This document shows positions 36,416-49,700 of a stretch of 64,000 nt of DNA, piece by piece (position 1 is the first letter of the stretch; every line of letters starts with the position of its first letter). The translations under genes and the position numbers were made by a program. Below the pieces are notes generated by a model. It made no database searches, had not been told where the DNA came from, and saw only the letters and a list, made by a program, of their open reading frames with translations. Source of the DNA: Echinometra lucunter (taxonomy: Eukaryota > Echinodermata > Echinoidea > Camarodonta > Echinometridae). The stretch is from positions 86,954-150,953 of the forward strand of contig CM057154.1 of the NCBI GenBank assembly GCA_029962745.1, read 5' to 3'.

Positions 36416-37539
36416 CTTGTATGAATCTCCAAGATCTCACAAAAGTGCGCTACTTTATCGATGCCCAGCAGAGCCGTTGGAATATCGAAGCGTCTTGAAC
36501 ACCTTGAGAGGTTGATATGAGCACTACACAATGTCCAGTGTAATTGTTATTATTGTTATTATAATAACTTATGACATGTTCAAGAGCATGAGGCTATCAA
36601 AGCTGATCTCTAACTTGTAGCGGACAGCGTTTGAAAGACAAAATATGATTCTCGAGTCGATGATGAGAAAAGAAACCAAAACGAGAGGGGGGAAATTGGT
36701 GGTATACCGTCGATCGCAAACGAGGCAAGTTTGACTTGATGGATGCACGACAACTGGATGTTTCCGTTAACTTTGAGATACATGGTAAGCTTGGAGGAAT
36801 AAATTGGACCCCGACAAGCAGATAGTTTAACATGATACTCACGATGCCGATTGGTGGACAGATGATATACTATTATGGGATAGTTACATGAGCGCCAGTG
36901 ATGAGTTTACAACGCAAGTTACCTTAGAAACAACTCAGCAAAATAGACATAAATAATTAAATAACATCAACACAAGAGCGCACGTCATGCCATGAGGCTT
37001 CATCAAGATGAGAGGGGGCGGGGGGGGGGCGTCATTCAAAGTGGAAGGGCACCGACAAAAAAAGGGCAACCACAAGGACGATTAGCACACACAGAAAAGG
37101 AAAAATATCACTTGTCGGGCATACCTATACTCTATCTATTCAATACATTATTATAGAAGATTTTCTACATCTTTCTATTGTTATAGATAAAAGCTTTTTC
37201 ATATTGCTTGACAATCGACTGAATACTTATATATATGCGAACAAGCTTATAGCTTAAACTGTTTGATAAATACTTTTCCCATAAAACTGAAACAGCAAGA
37301 GCTAGGTACAAAGTGTAATAATCATATGTAATTTCTTTCATATTCTTGGATGTATGGTAACTGTCTAATTTTGAACATAAAATTCTGAAGTATATACTTT
37401 AGTTTTATACTCTGAATAAGTCGAATGATAAATGACATGCTGACTGACGTTACTGAGGAGACAGAGGAAGAGAGGACGAAAGAGCAGGAAGGACAGGTGA
37501 AACAGAAGAAGGAGAAACAGGGAGATATCGATTCAAATT

Positions 37540-37624
37540 ACAGAAGAAGGAGAAGAAGTCAAAGAGTAAGAAGAAGAAGAAGCAGAAGAAGAAGAAGAAG
37601 AAGAAGAAGAAGAAGAAGGAGGAG

Positions 37625-37659
<35 letters not shown>

Positions 37660-37715
37660 GAAGAAGAAGAAAGAAGAAGAAGAAGAAGAAGAAGAAGAAG
37701 AAGAAGAAGAGAAGA
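37540..37715. repeat. (GAA)n/(GGA)n microsatellite
   Basis: AAG/AGG-rich tract. The Arg/Lys-rich frame over it is an artefact. Confidence 0.95.
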
Positions 37716-37894
37716 AGAAATGAATGCGTCCTACGAGGATTTGATAAAGATCACAAATCATTAAGCTACATTCCGACCCAAACACATTTAGCAAACAATT
37801 ATTTTCACCTATTTAGTACATATTTCTATCCAAGATACAATTTGTTGGAAACGTGACTGATAATGATAGCTGTCAGGTCATCCAGCTCCTCCCC

Positions 37895-37896
<2 letters not shown>

Positions 37897-37945
<49 letters not shown>
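37897..37945. repeat. (CT)n microsatellite
   Basis: Pure CT run of about 24 units with one CA interruption at its right end. Confidence 0.95.
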
Positions 37946-37954
<9 letters not shown>

Positions 37955-38034
37955 TCCTACCTTTCTATCTATCAGTCTATCTCTTTCTCCCTTTGTCTCT
38001 ATCATCCTTTTATGTTACTATTGTTACTATGTTA

Positions 38035-38105
38035 ATTTTTGCTGTCAATGTAAAGCGCATTGAGAATTTTCTCTGTATAAAAGCATTATATTATTATTAT
38101 TATTA

Positions 38106-38160
<55 letters not shown>

Positions 38161-38180
38161 CATTATTGTTATCATTATTG
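38035..38180 (+). mobile_element. LINE 3' end fragment plus (ATT)n
   Basis: aaagcgcattgagaa and ataaaagcattat are followed by ATT repeats. Counterpart of 8205-8330. Confidence 0.55.
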
Positions 38181-38499
38181 TTATTTTTATTATTATGTTG
38201 ATTTCTTTTTCCCTATCTCCATCTCTCCCTCTTTCTTCTTCTTGCCTGTTCTTGTTATCGCTCTTGTTGGTGTTTTTCTTGTTGTTGTCGTCGTTGTTCT
38301 TGTTTTTCTTCTTGCTCTTGCTCTTTTTCTTCTCCTTCCTCTTCCTCTTTTGTGCCTTCCCCGTCTCACCCTCTTCCTTTGTCTCTCTTTCTCTCTTTCA
38401 CTCTTTCTCTCTCTCTCTCTCTGTCTCTCTCTCTGTCTCTCTCCATAACTGAATTTTCACTTCCTGGCATGCTCACATTCCCCTTCCTCTTCCAAAGGA

Positions 38500-38538
38500 T
38501 AGGTCAGGGAGTTGGAACTCTTCCAACTCCCTGGCCTA
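38500..38538. repeat. 18-bp-arm hairpin, C/D intergenic
   Basis: Arms 38500-38517 and 38521-38538 with a 3-base loop and a single G-T wobble. Orthologous to 7866-7904. Confidence 0.75.
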
Positions 38539-39209
38539 CCCCAGTGAACGGTGAAGGATATGGAAGCAAAATGGCGAGACAAATTCATTTGTGATGATAA
38601 TGAATGTTTTATTATTTGTGTCAGAAAACATCCTGGATATGATCGCTTTGTTCTACTTCTACGGTTTCTATGGTTGCTGGCGTTGTAAAAATATCATTGA
38701 CGCTCATGTAGCTATCCCATAATAGTATCTCACCAATCGGCATCGTGAGTATCATGTTAAACTATCTGCTTGTCGGGGTCCGAGTTTCCTACAAGCTTAC
38801 CATGTATCTGAGAGCAAAGGGAGCCATCCAGCAGCTCTCGTGTATCGATCGAGTCAAACTAGTTTCGCTTATTTGTTGGTAATGCAGCCATCTTATCCCC
38901 CTCGTTTTGGTTTAATAACCAAGATTCTGTTATCTAAAAAAAAAATCATATTTTGCGATTCACACTCTGTCCTTTGCGGGCTAGACTTCCGTTTACATCG
39001 TCCTCTTGGATCATATCGTAATAATAATAACAACAATATTAATAGTAAGAACAACACTGAACATCTTCTCGTCATCACATCCACCTAACAAGTTCAGCTC
39101 TCAAGCCGCACCCGGTCCGGCTCTGCCAGCGGCAGCGTGGCTAGGCTACCAATTTCGGTCCCCATCAGTATCGTAGCACATCTTGGGAGATCTTGGAGAT
39201 TGACATATT

Positions 39210-42200
39210 ATGGTGAGTGTTTCTTATTCGAAATCTTAGGGAAGTACCCATCTTTTATGGATGTTAGACAAAAATAACAATCATCCACTTTGAATTTACA
39301 GTGTATTCATGGTAGTGTATTATGGTAGAATGCCCTTTTCATTATAAGTCTTACGTATTAGGGTATTTTGTGCTGTTTATCATGTTCATGCGACATGAGT
39401 CCTATTTTCAGAGTTATTTGGTCTTACCAAAGTTGTACAGGGGCATTCAATTTCATACAACCACCAGATTGAGTGGATCATTTGCTGTACCTTGAACTTT
39501 CCAATATATTCAACCCAAAGCATGCCTACGGCCCCAGTCAAATTTAACTTCACTCCTGAACTTTTGAATTAGTTGGTTCATACTTAAATGATAATGATGA
39601 AAAAGTCTGATATACTAGTACCTAATCAATAACTTGCTGTTGCAGTTTCGTCGTGAAATAAGTTTCCCAGTGAATGTGCACCATTTCTTTGACTGTAAAG
39701 TTAGTTTCGTCTCATGACTTTATCTGTCTATAGAAGTGTGATACCCTTATGATGGTATTTCACACAAGATTAATTTTTAATATCGAAATATGAATTTGTC
39801 ATTTATAAGATGATACCGATGCGATGAAAACAGTACCTTTGTTATGTCATTACTTCTTTACTTATGATCAATATATCGTTAAAGAAATTTTTCAATGTAG
39901 ATAATATTGTTTGTATTTATCTGTAACATATTTTCCATAAATTGTGATGAAATATTCATACTATTCAATGGTTGAAGCTTCCCATCATTTGCTGCATAAT
40001 TTCAATCATTTCACTTACATGTATTTTCAATATTGTAACATGGGCCATCGTTATTTCTATATTTTCCCACTGCTAAATATGAATTCAGCGTATATAGGCT
40101 TTTAGCTATGTTGTTTTTTAAAAGAATCTTAACGTTAAAGTATAACAAATCAAGAAAAAAGAAGGAAGAGGAGGAGAAAGGAGGAGAAGAGGAAGAAAAG
40201 AAAAGGAAGAAAAAGAAGAAAAAAAAAGAAGAAGAAAGTGATGTAGAACAAGAAGAGGACTATGAACATGACGAGGATGAGCAGGAAGAGGACAACGATG
40301 ATGATAATAATGATGACACTATTGATAATGATGACGGATATGATTGTTTAAAGAACAATGATTTTTTATCATAATATATCTAGCCCTGTTCTTAAAGAGT
40401 TGCAATTGGTGTGAATTAATGGCACTTTAAATCACTCCCAACTTGGACTAAACAGATGGAGTGATTTGAATCAATCGCAACTCTGCAAAGTCAGGGCCCT
40501 CGTAAATTAATTTTGTAAAAAACTTAAATTAACTGAACTGAGTGCATGTATTTAAAAAAAAATATCCGCAGGCTAAGGATCAGAGGCTCCGAGTAATTTG
40601 GTTGTTCGTTTTTGGTTCCATAATCTTCTTGTCTTTCGGTAAGTGCAATTTGAAATTTTTAACATTGTTAAAAGAAAGTTAGAAAAATTTATGACTTCAC
40701 CTCGCAGTACCTAATACCGGCCTCATATTCTTACTGATATACAAATTGTATGTGGACATTGTGCCAACCATGGGGTGGAACCATTTCAAGGTAACCCTCC
40801 CCGATTAATACACCTCCATGAATAATTCTTTTCCCTTTTTCCTCACTTTAAGTTTGTGTACATTTGTTTAAGTCATACTGATATATTACATTAGATATCA
40901 GTGATAAGTGTGAAAGAACAGAACGAGCGAGAACAAACTCAGCGATTTTCATTCAAATATAAGGATTGTTTATCAACTTATGGCATTAAAAAAGAAATGG
41001 CCTTCCATGGTGAAAAATGTTTGGTGCTTCAACTCATCAGACCTACTTCACAAAATGGTGTGCATTTACGCTTTTCTTCGTCCGGGACGCAAGCTTCAGC
41101 TCAATTTCATTGTCTTGCTCACTTATACAGGCATATCAACGTTAAAATGTCTTTGTACGTTGATATGCCTGAACATTATATAGGATTTGAATTTTGAAGA
41201 GCTAAGTCGAGTCCTTAATTCTCTTACAGCGATGTTACCGATGAAATGACAGGAGGGCGTGGGAGGGGGTGGGAGGGGGTGGAGGTAAGTGAAGGTAGGG
41301 AAAAAGCCGACGCTATAAGGGGAGAAAGGCGAAGAAAGTCTTGATGTCTGTATTCCGATCGCTCCGCGCTTTTCAAAAGATTCATTATTAGAAAATGATA
41401 ATAGATTATAATTTGAAAAAATCATTGACCATTTTTCATTTTTGGAATAATAACCCACATTCTCATTTGTTCGTTCGTTGGTTTTTGTTTTTTTGAAAAA
41501 AATCATTTTTGCGTTCAACACTGTTCAGTAACATAATTCAAAAGAATCAATTATTACAGAAAAAATACATCTAAACACGTAAGTCATTAACAATTTACTT
41601 CTAAATGCAAATAAAGTGTATAAACTGGAAATTAACAGTTTACAATTAGCCGAATTTGTGAACGCAGGAGACCGTCGTCATAAGCGAGTTGCTTGATATC
41701 GATGGCCTAAATTACGAACTCTGGAATTATGCAGCATCAAATAACAAAGGGTTTCGATTAACGAACCAATGAAACCATCGAATCTTTTGGAATGATTAAC
41801 CTTTAGGAAATCTCAAAAGAACCAGAAAATACCAATATTTCTGTTTGTTTCTCCCGACAGCGTTACCTGTTCTGTCGAATTCGTGCAGGAACGCAGGGGG
41901 ATCTTGTGCAGCTACAGTCGGGTACGGGTTGAATTACACCTTGTCGACTCCTCAACGGTGTAAGGTGATCCGACATCCAGATGGCAGCATGATACAGACC
42001 ATCCCAAAGCTCTTCTCTTTTAGTCCGGTTGCCAAGGGGGTAAGGTTGCATTTGAATGTTATAGTTTTTTTTTAAATTGATATCGACTGTTCAGACCTTC
42101 TGTTTTAACAATCCACATGCTGGAGCTCTGTCAGCATTGAGCAATTTGAGATATACGCAAAAATCCAAAATGGCCGCCGGCGGCCATCTTGGATTTTCTG

Positions 42201-45200
42201 TTTACCCACTTTAAACTTCCCAAGAATGTTCAAAATTGTAAAATAAGGGTTTTTTGGGATGGAGAATCCAAATATGAGGTTAGTTTGAAGATATGACTAT
42301 GTTTTGACGTCTAGATCTAAAATTGCGGCTATTTTTCAAGATGGCCGCCATATGTGCTATAGGCTAGGTAATGTAAACAAGTGAAAAGTCCTTATCTATC
42401 ACTTAACATAAAAATAAAGCAAACAAATTCTATCTTTTTCATTTGTACTATATCTATTACATGTTCACTTTCACTTCGGAAAACAATCACGGCAAAAATA
42501 ATTGATATTTGGGCGTAGGGCGCCCTCAAATTTTGAGTTTTAAAAAGAAATTGGCAAATTTGTCCTTCAAATTACACCATTGGTCCCAACTAGCAGGATG
42601 ATCAAAATTTGTAAAAATTGAAGACATTTACCAACATTTCAGAGCACCGTCAGTGAAATTTCGCTTCCAGAATTCTGGTCAGAATATAATTGTGAAAATG
42701 AAGATAAGCATCATTTTGCAACAATTTGGGGACACATAGTGATTCAAACATTACATTGCTAGCACCTATCTTGAAAACTGCAGATGGTATAGCATAGTTC
42801 TACAAAATCTGTTTAGTCCACAATAGATTTTTTTAAAGGTTAATGCACTGAAGTAAATTGATATCTTGTCCTTGAAAATATGAAACATATACAATATTTA
42901 TATAATACATTCATATACATTCAAACCTCTCCCAATATTTATATAATATACAATTAATGTATGGTTCTCTTCCGTAATTGGTATAACATTCCCATTAATG
43001 CGTGTTACGGTAAACATTCAGATATCGATATTTTCCATTAAAAATGTGCTATTGATCTCATTTTTCTAATCTACATGTGATATATATATACAGTATTCAG
43101 ATGGTAATTCATTAAAATGCAAACAATTTACCTTTAATAAAGCCATGCCAAAATAAAACCCCAACAAAAACAAAGCGAGCGACTACAGCCAACAAATAGT
43201 ACTGCTAAACACCGTATTTCAGCTCTCTTTAAAACTACTGCTGTGATCTGGTTATGACGCTTAGATCGCAGAATATACTGTAGATAGTTAAAGCAACAAT
43301 ATAGGTGTTGATTTGGGGGTGGAGGATATATCCCCCAGTATTGGTGGTAGGGAGATGGTCTGCATTAACACCCCCCCCCCCCCAATTAATTCACCATCAA
43401 AAATGACATAGCTCCCTGCAATCCCCAAAAAGAAAAATAAAGTAAAGAAAGAAAAAGAGAAAAAGGGACAACAAAGGGGGAAAAAGATTTTTGAAGTAAA
43501 AAGGATAACGAAAAACTTTCCAGCGCTGGCTTGCTTAGCTAGCTCACAGTTTAAAAGTATCTCTGGTTGTGGTTATATCGATTTGCAACTCTCTCTCTCT
43601 CTCTCTTCTGGTATTTTATTCTTCTACTCGCTGCTTCGCATTTTAAGTATCTTAACCATTTCATTTCATTTCATTTCATTTCGATGCCGGTTAACTTAAT
43701 ATCCTTATGAAATGAAATTAGTTTGCATCTAATTGTCTTTCTATCTAATGTTATACTATTCTTCTTGTCATAAAATGATAGCAATAAAGCTGCAAAGTGT
43801 CGAACATCAAGAAGAGCTGAAAAAGAAGAATTTTGATGAGATAATGGCCAGTGACCAATGGCCTATTCCTATCTCACCAAATATGAGAAAGGAGGAAGCC
43901 GATAAAATGTGTTACTAGAATGATGAGATTGGAGTACCAATACAAAAAAACAAAACAAAAAAAAACTGTTCTCAGTATAGTGTTTTTTCCCCTTGCTACA
44001 CTTGCCTATAAAATCTAGAAACAAGATATATTCAATGAGGCAAACACTCTTATTCCCTCAGCAATGTGATCAAATATCATAATACTTTTATAGCAAAGTG
44101 TCTAACTGTCCTCAAATTCTGTGGGAAGATGTACACTATCAAAATAGTCATTTTGGTGGCAATTCTACATTTGAAAGAAAATGAGCTGAGAAGCAGAATG
44201 GTTTTGAATGGTAAGCGATGAGCCAAATAGCGTCATATTTGGCAATTAGGTGATCGAATATATTTAGAAGTCTGAGGTTATCAAGGAGACGTGTAAAGTT
44301 TTCCTCACTCGTTGCACTCACTCGTATAGCATTTAAATACAAAATAGTTGGGGAATACTTTTTCGCCAAGAGTGTGTTTTCTCCTATCTCCCTTCGCTCG
44401 CTTGTATTATTTTGAAACAAAGTGGTTTAGAACAGCAAAAGATTAGATCATTGTGGTGCTAGAATAGAGTCTTAGTTGGCAGTGAGGTTACTATACCATC
44501 AAAATATCTTTCAGACCACAGTGATATTTTGACCATTAAATAATACTGTCTCATCAAAAGAGTGTGCTTCCCTCGCTGCTCGTTATATACAAAAACATGG
44601 TGGTTTGGACATTAAACATTAGACCAAGGAGGTGCTGAAAAGGTTATATTTAGCAGCGAGGTTGCCAAATAAATCATTCGAATATCTTATTCCTAGAGTG
44701 TACGTGTTTGATGACAAAATGAGATTCATTTTTGACTCACTCACTAAATAAAACTGTAGTGGTTCATACTTTTTAAAATGTGTCAACTAAAATAAAACGA
44801 ATGGGGATGTACCCCTTCGATATTGTTTGAAAACAATGTTTGTTTGGCTAATGGGATGAACGGGAGAATAGACTAGGAATGCAGCAGAACCTGTGAGTAA
44901 ATATAGGCCTTACACCCTCCCGCCACAATATTTAATGACGATCTGATCTCTGTGCTCAGTTTTTGCATAGTTGTTCCTTCACTTTTTAATCCCATATCCT
45001 TTCCCAGTTGCTTTGCTCCCCGACCGAGAATATTCGGCATCAATCGTCCTCCCCCCCCCCCCCCCCCCACTATCCAAAATCAAAACCCATGAGCATTAAT
45101 ATCCATATTTGTAAGAAAAATCATATTTTGACCTTAAAATATCATGAAATATAAAAAGTATACCTTTTTTCTGTAACTGGTAAACATACCTTTAAAATGC

Positions 45201-46744
45201 ATGTTATGTTGGATTTTTATATCAATATTTTCCATTAAAAGGCTACTGAGCTTTTTTTTTTTTTTTTTTTTTAGATTCACATATTTAGATGCCTATTATC
45301 TAATATGCAAACAATCACATGAACATTAACATGTCTTTTAAAAAGGCCGAAAAATGAATCGATCAACTTTATAGCCAACAATAAAGTAGTGCGAAACACA
45401 CTATTTCAGGAATGAGTCTCTTGAAAAATACCAGTTATTCGGCTAAGCCATGATTTGCAGAATTTTCAGTCCACGATAGTCAATGACAGATATGTTTAGA
45501 AGATACTCATTAGTGATGAAATGATGTTTTGGCCTTGAAAATATCAAGAAATATCATTTTAAAAGGCATATGTTTATTCTGTAATTAGTATTACATTACA
45601 CTTAGATGCTTACTTGAATTTTATAACTAATTTGAATATAAATTATTGTCGACTTTCTGAGCCTCAAATTCCTGATAGATATGTGAGTACACATACTTTT
45701 TGTCAGCTCAAAAAAGTGAACATCATTTGCTTTGTCTCCATAGTGTATTGTGTGTGTGTGGGTGTGTGTTGTTTGGGAAGGAGGCTACCCCCCTCCCCTC
45801 CCCATCCCCATTACTGTCTTGTGCTTTTAAATATACTTTCAAAAAGAAAACAATCATATTTAATCTATTTTCTATGTGATTTTCATTGCAATATTGCATA
45901 CATGTACATGTACTGGGAGATCGTTGGGGGCGCTATCTTGAAAATTAGCCGCCATTTTATATTAAGACATCGAAACATAGTCATATCCTCAAACTAACCT
46001 CAGATTTGGATTCTCCATCCCGAAAAACCCTTATTTCCCAATTTTGAACACTCTTGGGAAGTTTAAAGTGGGTAAAAAGAAAATCCAAGATGGCCGCCGG
46101 CGGCCATTTTGGATTTTTGCGTATATCTCAAATTGCTCAATGCTGACAGAGCTCCAGCAAGTGGATTGTTAAAATAGAAGGTCTGAACAGTCGATATCAA
46201 TTAAAAAAAAAACTATAACATTCAAATGCAACCTTAGGCCCAAAATCCGGGTTTGGCTGCCGGACTATTTTCCATCCGTTGTAGAGCAGATTCCAGGACT
46301 TGCAGGCAGACAGGTTATCTGCAGACTCCCCGGTAAGTAGTCATTTCATGAATGATGATGATAATGATGGTGATGATGATAATACTAATATCAATATTTA
46401 TAATAATGATAATAACAACAGTAATAAATAATGTTTCAATCATAATACAACAGAAATAATACCATTTTGCATAAGTCAGGCTTTGAAGCTCATGGCGGTG
46501 AGACATCATCCGAGTCAGTCATCTGGTTACAGGGGGTCATAGCCGAGTCGTCAAAGTAGCGCTCAAGCAGATCAGGTACCCATTTACACCTGGGTGGAGA
46601 GCGAATATACACTGTTAGAACAGTTGTTTAAAATCAATGGATTGTTTAAAATATGAACCTACCAACTGTTTTTTTAAATAATAATAATAATAATACATAG
46701 GATTTATATAGCGTCTTTTCCATTTTGATTAAATGCTCAAGGCG

Positions 46745-46786
<42 letters not shown>

Positions 46787-49700
46787 TCTGTCTTCAAACC
46801 TAGTACCTGCTTAGTTTAAACAAATGGGATTTCAGGTTGCCCTTGAAGGAAGTTAAGGAGTTTGCATTCCTCAGCTCCTGTGGGAGTGAATTCCACAGGG
46901 CTGGTCCGGCATGAGCGAATGCTCGATCCCCCCAGGATTTCTTTGATAGTGGGATATGTAAAAGGCCAGATTGGGATGAACGAAGAGTACGTGTAAGTGC
47001 GGGTTGGTAATGCTGCACAAGAGAATTATTATAATCGGGTGCTGTTCCATTAATGATATGAAAGACCAAAAGAAGAATTTTAAAGATTATGCGTTCCTTT
47101 ATGGGCAACCAATGGAGATTTTTTAGGACAGGAGTAATGTGACTGTGTTTATTAGACAAAGAAACTATACGAGCTGCTGCATTCTGTAACTTTTGTAATT
47201 TAGTGATTTGTGAGTTTGGTAAATTATAGAGTAAGCCGTTACCGAAATCAAGACGTGACGAAATGAGGGAATGTACAAGCTTCTCTGTTGCAGAACGGGT
47301 TAGATATTTTCGAATGAAACCAATGTTACGCAACTGGTAGCGAACTGATCTGCATATGTTGGAGATTTGACTAGTCATGGACATTTGGGAGTCAAATATG
47401 ATGCCAAGATTGCGACATGAGGTTGACAAAGGAATAGAGTGGCCAGAAATGTGAACCGAATCTATGTTTAGTTTGTTCAACTGGAGTTTCGAACCAAAAA
47501 GCATAAACTCACATTTGCTGTGGTTTAGTTGTAGAGAATTAGAGTTCATCCAGTTGTCAATATCAGCAATGCAATTTTCCAAGATGCGCAAAGCTTGGGA
47601 AGCCCGAGTTTGTTGCGGAGGAAAAGAGACAAAAACCTGTATGTCATCTGCATAAATGTGATAATGAACAGAATGACGCAGAAAAATGTTACGAAGTCCC
47701 AGCAGATAAATTGAAAATAAGGTGGGACCGCCCACAGAGCCCTGGGGTACTCCACATTCTAATGGCCTAGAGGAGGATGTAAAGCCGTTAAGAAGGACAG
47801 ACTGTGAATGGAATGCAAGATAAGATTTAAACCATGCAAGAGCCTGGTCCCGAATACCCAGACTCGCAAGAGTATTGACAAGTATTTTGTGGTCAACTGT
47901 GTCAAAGGCCGAAGACAGATCTAAGAGGACCATTGCGGTAACGGATCCAGTGTCCATTTCCTGTAAGATAAAGTTAGAAACGTTTATGAGTAAGGTCTCA
48001 ACACTATGGTAAGGGCGGTAAGCCGACTGGAAAGAATCAAATAAGTTGTGCTCTAACATATAATCGGAGAGTCTGGAGAACACAACTCTCTCCAGAATCT
48101 TAAACAGAAAGGGAAGATTACAAACGGGTCGATAATTTTTGAGTGATTCATGATCCAAAGAGGGTTTTTTCAACAAAGGGCGAATCAGAGCAGTCTTTAA
48201 AACTGAAGGGACATTAGCTTGATCTATGCTGAGGTTAACAATTTGACAGATAATTGGAGCAAATGTGGGAGCACAATCTTTTAAAAGAATGGTAGGAACT
48301 GGATCCGATTCGCAAGATTTAGGAGGCAGTTTACGAAGAAGGGAAAGAATTTCGTCTGCGCTGGAATGTTGAAGGGTCTCCAGTGAGGAAGAGGTGATTG
48401 GTTCTGGTTCAAGTGGCACATTAGGGTTAAGACTATCTCGGATTTTCTTAACTTTTGCTTGAAAATACTGGATAAATGTTTCAGCCATGGAATTGCCATC
48501 TGCACATGTCGGTAGAGGAGAAGATTGCTTTCGGTTTAACAGTCGATTGGCAACATTAAACAGTTTCTTGTGATCGTCTCCACAGTCTTCAATGAGTCTG
48601 GTGTGATATGAACGCTTGGCTTGTGATACGAGATAGTTTACACGGTCTCTCTGAACACAGAATGACTCACGGTCTGCTTGGAGCTTGCCATTGTTGCGCC
48701 ATTTCCTTTCAAGTCTCCGGCGCATCTTCTTTGCCTCGGAGATTTCAGAGTTATACCAGGGACTCTCTTGATGAGATTTAACTTTCCGAGTCGTAGCTGG
48801 TGCATGAATGTCAAGTAATCTGCTCAGTTCAGAGTTGTAGCGGCTGACAGCATCATCAACGCTCTCTGTACTTGAAGCCATGATGCTGCTACTTGTGACA
48901 TCGTTGGCGAAATCAATCCTGTTGATGCCCTTTATATTGCGAGAAGAAAAAGTTACATCTTTCCGTTTGGGCTTGTCAAAACGGAGCATAGAGGTGACAG
49001 CATAATGGTCAGAGATGCCAGTTAAGACACGTGGGTGAGAAATTATCAGTCTGTCAGAGTTCCTTACCAAAATGACGTCAAGAATATGTCCATGATCATG
49101 AGTAGGTGCAGTCACGAGCTGGGAAAGTCCATGGCTGTTGATAAGCTCGTTGAACTTCTGGGTATGCGGGGATGAACGAATATTTAAATGTATATTAAGA
49201 TCTCCTGTAATAACAAGGGGAGATAGTTTGTACAATTCCTCATCCAATAGATCTGAAAATTCGTTAATAAACATCGAAAAAGATTGATACCCTGGTGGTC
49301 TATAAATTACTAAGATCTCAAAATTAGTAGTGCCATTAGATACCACAAGTGACATAGATTCAAAACATGTACAGTGATTTGATGAATTGATAACTACGGA
49401 TAGGTTATGTCTGTACAAGAAACCAACACCTCCTCCGCGCCTGGAGGCTCTAGGGTGGTGCAAAAAGGCAAAGCCGGGGGGAGTCAGGTCTGCGATGACA
49501 GCATCATCCGATGGAGTCAGCCATGTCTCTGTGATAGCAACTATGTCAAATTTGTTATCTGAAACAAAATCTTGAAAAATGGTAGATTTGTTACGAAGGG
49601 AGCGCGCATTAATTGTACACATTTTGAGTGAGTTTATAAATTTCTCCTGGCCAGCTCTTTTTCCCCTATGTGTCTTCGGCCCTCGCCCAATACCCAAGGA

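Larger units (their letters stand above)
27002..36990 (-). repeat. Block C: lectin 5' module, minus orientation
   Basis: Inverted copy of block B from the trinucleotide array through the shared upstream region. It is more diverged from A and B than they are from each other. It lacks the 5.1 kb insertion of B but carries its own 1.58 kb insertion at 31901-33477. Confidence 0.85.
36990..39200. promoter_or_regulatory. Shared upstream region of the divergent pair C/D
   Basis: It lies between the C (minus) and D (plus) start exons and is conserved, inverted, in the E/B pair. It contains GAA (37540-37715), CT (37897-37945) and ATT (38085-38165) tracts, a LINE 3' tail and a hairpin. Promoter function is inferred from position only; no TATA or initiator was called. 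Confidence 0.4.

Noticed and set aside
37425..37856. Arg/Lys-rich frame
   Set aside because: GAA/GGA microsatellite read as protein.
40108..40374. Acidic/basic low-complexity frame that could look like a nuclear protein
   Set aside because: It is the D-copy intron microsatellite, positionally equivalent to those in A-C.
41123..41521. 132-codon minus-strand frame in intron 2 of D
   Set aside because: No homology recognised, low-complexity ends, and it contains one arm of a hairpin.
42041..46236. Transposase inside the TIR element
   Set aside because: The longest frames (60-127 codons) show no DDE or other motif.
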